64,000 nt of DNA, taken from Geomonas subterranea (lineage in GTDB: Bacteria; Desulfobacterota; Desulfuromonadia; Geobacterales; Geobacteraceae). The translations under genes and the position numbers were made by a program. The first letter of the stretch is position 1, and each line of letters starts with the position of its first letter. The stretch covers positions 3,030,501 to 3,094,500 of the forward strand of contig NZ_CP077683.1 of the NCBI RefSeq assembly GCF_019063845.1. Reading direction: 5' to 3'. Positions 62,454 through 64,000 of the stretch are shown here, piece by piece. The notes below the pieces were generated by a model. It was given only the letters and a program-made list of their open reading frames with translations, was not told the DNA's origin and ran no database searches.

Positions 62454-63920
62454 ATGAAAAGATCACTCGTTTCCACCCTGATCCTCCTTGGCTCGCTGCT
62501 GGCAGCCACCGCGGCGTCAGCCTCGACCATCCGCGCCTATATCGCCGAATTCGCAGTCTCACCTGCCGACAACAACAGCCTCAAAAATACTCTGCAGCGT
62601 CTTCTGGCTACGCGTCTGGCAGGCGACGACATCGTGACCGTCGACAGCGCCGCCGAGGCGGATGTCATCGTCTCAGGCAGCTACACGACGCTCGGCAAGA
62701 TGTTCAGCCTGGACGCCATCGCCAAGAGCGCCGGCGGGAAGCAGCTCTCCACCGCCTTCGAGCAGGGGGAGAGCGTCGACCTGCTCATCCCGGCCGTGGG
62801 CAAGATCTCCGGGAAACTTAAGGGTGACATCGTCAGGCAGTTCCAGCATCCTGCGACCGCGCTCCCCGCCGAGGGAACCAAGGCTCCGCGCGCCGAGATC
62901 GTGCGGCCGTCGGTCTCCCAGGAAGTGGTGAAGGCGCCCTCGTCGGAAATCGTGCGCAGCGAAGCTACCGCAGGGTGGATCAGCCAGCGCCTTTCCGGCA
63001 TCTACAGCGGCGTCGCCACCTGGGGAACCAAGGAGTTCGTGGCCGCCGACAGCAAGGGGATCCACCTGTACCGCCCCGGCGCGAAACTCGACCTGGTCAC
63101 CGAGGTCATCCTCCCCGACCGCATGAAGGTTCTGGGGCTGGACGCCATGGGACCGGAGGCGAACGGGCGGGTACTGCTGTTCGTCACCATCATGGACCGC
63201 GAGAGCATCGCCTCCAGGATCTACGCCCTGCAAAACGACACTCTCAAGGTGGTCGCAGAAGACGTACCGTACATGTTCCGCACCATCGCCCCCTATGGCG
63301 GTCCGAAGAAACTCTACGCCCAGCAGATGGGACGCAACGACGACTTCTACGGCGACGTGTACGAGGCCAGCATCGTCGACAAAGGCGTGAAGCTCGCCAA
63401 CCCGATCAAGATGCCGCGCTTTGCCAACATCTTCAATTTCAACATGTTCCGTGACCAGTCCGGCAAGAGCTACCTGACCGCCTTCAGCGACAGCGGCTAC
63501 CTGCTGGTCTACTCCGACACCGGTGAAGAACTCTGGAGGAGCTCCGACAAATTCGGCGGATCCGAGACCTACTTCCAGCGCAGGGACTGGGAAAACGAAA
63601 GAACCAACATGACCCCCTTCCGTACCCGGTTCATCGAACAGCGCATCACGGTGACCGACAAGGGCGAGATCCTGGTGCCGCAGAACTCAGGCTTCTTCGT
63701 GCTCGGCAACCTGCGCTCCTACTCCAAGTACTCCGTGGTCAATTTCGCCTGGAACGGCTCCTCCCTCGAGGAGAAATGGCGCACCAAGCAGAGCCAGAAC
63801 TACCTGGCCGACTACTCCTACAACCCCGTATCCAAGGAGCTGGTACTCCTCGAGGTGGCCCAGAAGGATGTCTTCGGCGGCAAGGGGGGAAGCGTGGTGC
63901 GGGTGCTGGGCATCGAATAG
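62454..63920 (+). CDS. Exported protein with TolB-N-like domain and beta-propeller-like region
   Basis: The 488-residue precursor has a signal peptide (MKRSLVSTLILLGSLLAATAASA). The next 110 residues (IRAYIAEFAVSPADNN, LLATRLAGDDIVTV, AEADVIVSGSYTTLGKMFSLDAIA) resemble the TolB-N/FlgO-type envelope fold that detects or assembles multiprotein complexes. A Pro/Val/Glu linker follows, and the rest shows repeated beta-rich segments (EFVAADSKGIHLYRPGAKLDLV, TDKGEILVPQNSGFFVLGN) that fit a propeller. GGAG precedes the ATG at 62454. The exact family is unassigned; the two-part layout is inferred from pattern only. Confidence 0.65.
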   Translation: MKRSLVSTLILLGSLLAATAASASTIRAYIAEFAVSPADNNSLKNTLQRLLATRLAGDDIVTVDSAAEADVIVSGSYTTLGKMFSLDAIAKSAGGKQLSTAFEQGESVDLLIPAVGKISGKLKGDIVRQFQHPATALPAEGTKAPRAEIVRPSVSQEVVKAPSSEIVRSEATAGWISQRLSGIYSGVATWGTKEFVAADSKGIHLYRPGAKLDLVTEVILPDRMKVLGLDAMGPEANGRVLLFVTIMDRESIASRIYALQNDTLKVVAEDVPYMFRTIAPYGGPKKLYAQQMGRNDDFYGDVYEASIVDKGVKLANPIKMPRFANIFNFNMFRDQSGKSYLTAFSDSGYLLVYSDTGEELWRSSDKFGGSETYFQRRDWENERTNMTPFRTRFIEQRITVTDKGEILVPQNSGFFVLGNLRSYSKYSVVNFAWNGSSLEEKWRTKQSQNYLADYSYNPVSKELVLLEVAQKDVFGGKGGSVVRVLGIE

Positions 63921-63926
63921 GCTGAA

Positions 63927-63957
63927 GGCGGGGGGAATGTCTTGACTTCCCCCCGCC
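63927..63957. terminator. GC stem-loop after the last gene
   Basis: GGCGGGGGGAA-N9-TTCCCCCCGCC forms an 11-bp stem seven bases after the stop codon; no T-run follows directly. Confidence 0.6.
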
Positions 63958-63970
63958 ATACTGTTACGAT
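63942..63970 (+). promoter_or_regulatory. Sigma-70-like promoter for a gene beyond the window
   Basis: TTGACT, within the loop of the preceding hairpin, and TACGAT are separated by 17 bp. It would drive a gene that starts past 64000. Confidence 0.45.
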
Positions 63971-64000
63971 TCCTCGTTTTTTGCCACCTTTTGCCGGACT

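Overview
The window is about 64 kb of GC-rich, gene-dense bacterial chromosome. Its gene content points to the Geobacteraceae (Desulfuromonadota; a Geobacter/Citrifermentans/Geomonas-like organism): futalosine-route menaquinone genes, a 12-heme c-type cytochrome, a membrane H+-pyrophosphatase, an NrfJ-like protein, a gspC-to-gspN type II secretion operon, and propionyl/methylmalonyl-CoA genes. The family-level assignment is inference; no rRNA or tRNA gene was seen. There is no sign of a prophage, insertion sequence, CRISPR array or genomic island. The most unusual material lies in intergenic DNA and in small genes.

Layout. 1-3.9 kb (minus): thiL (cut by the window edge), lon and a small heat-shock protein gene, one probable operon. 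4.1-6.1 kb: exported TPR protein with a Lys/Ser tail. 6.4-11.1 kb (minus): RlpA-like protein, a five-PAS membrane protein without an output domain, mqnD and mqnB. 11.5-22.9 kb: type II secretion operon gspC-D-E-F-G-H-I-J-K-L-M-N. 22.9-24.7 kb: amino-acid ABC transporter ATPase and binding protein without a permease. 25-26.7 kb: dodecaheme cytochrome, DUF948 and YtxH proteins. 26.8-32.8 kb: YihY/BrkB protein with an apparently frameshifted 5' end, a penicillin-binding protein, a YkgJ-type protein, lpxH, a UPF0158 protein, a rhodanese/DoxX pair and plsY. 33-40 kb: parvulin isomerase, rpoH under a CIRCE element, ilvE, an acidic hypothetical protein and clpB behind a sigma-32-like promoter. 40-46.6 kb: NrfJ-like protein, M48 peptidase, glgA, a 41-bp-period palindromic array, and hppA. 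47-51.2 kb: lactate operon larA-glcD-glcF. 51.7-59.6 kb: acyl-CoA carboxylase beta subunit, a biotin carboxylase/biotinyl fusion, a zinc-ribbon protein, methylmalonyl-CoA mutase catalytic subunit and epimerase, which together interconvert propionyl-CoA and succinyl-CoA. 60-64 kb: outer-membrane porin behind an attenuator-like leader, two tandem paralogous small secreted proteins, and an exported TolB-like/propeller protein.

The genes form a few functional sets: heat-shock proteostasis (lon, hsp20, rpoH, clpB), menaquinone synthesis and extracytoplasmic electron transfer (mqnB, mqnD, cytochrome), envelope biogenesis and export (T2SS, lpxH, plsY, PBP, RlpA, parvulin), and lactate and propionate carbon metabolism. 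The observations most worth a second look are the tandem dyad array at 44.24-44.49 kb, the terminator-bearing leader before the porin, the HrcA-to-RpoH-to-ClpB arrangement, the shared GTAAAAC motifs next to the propionyl-CoA genes, the inverted heptamer arrays at 23.7-23.9 kb, and the tandem small secreted protein pair.
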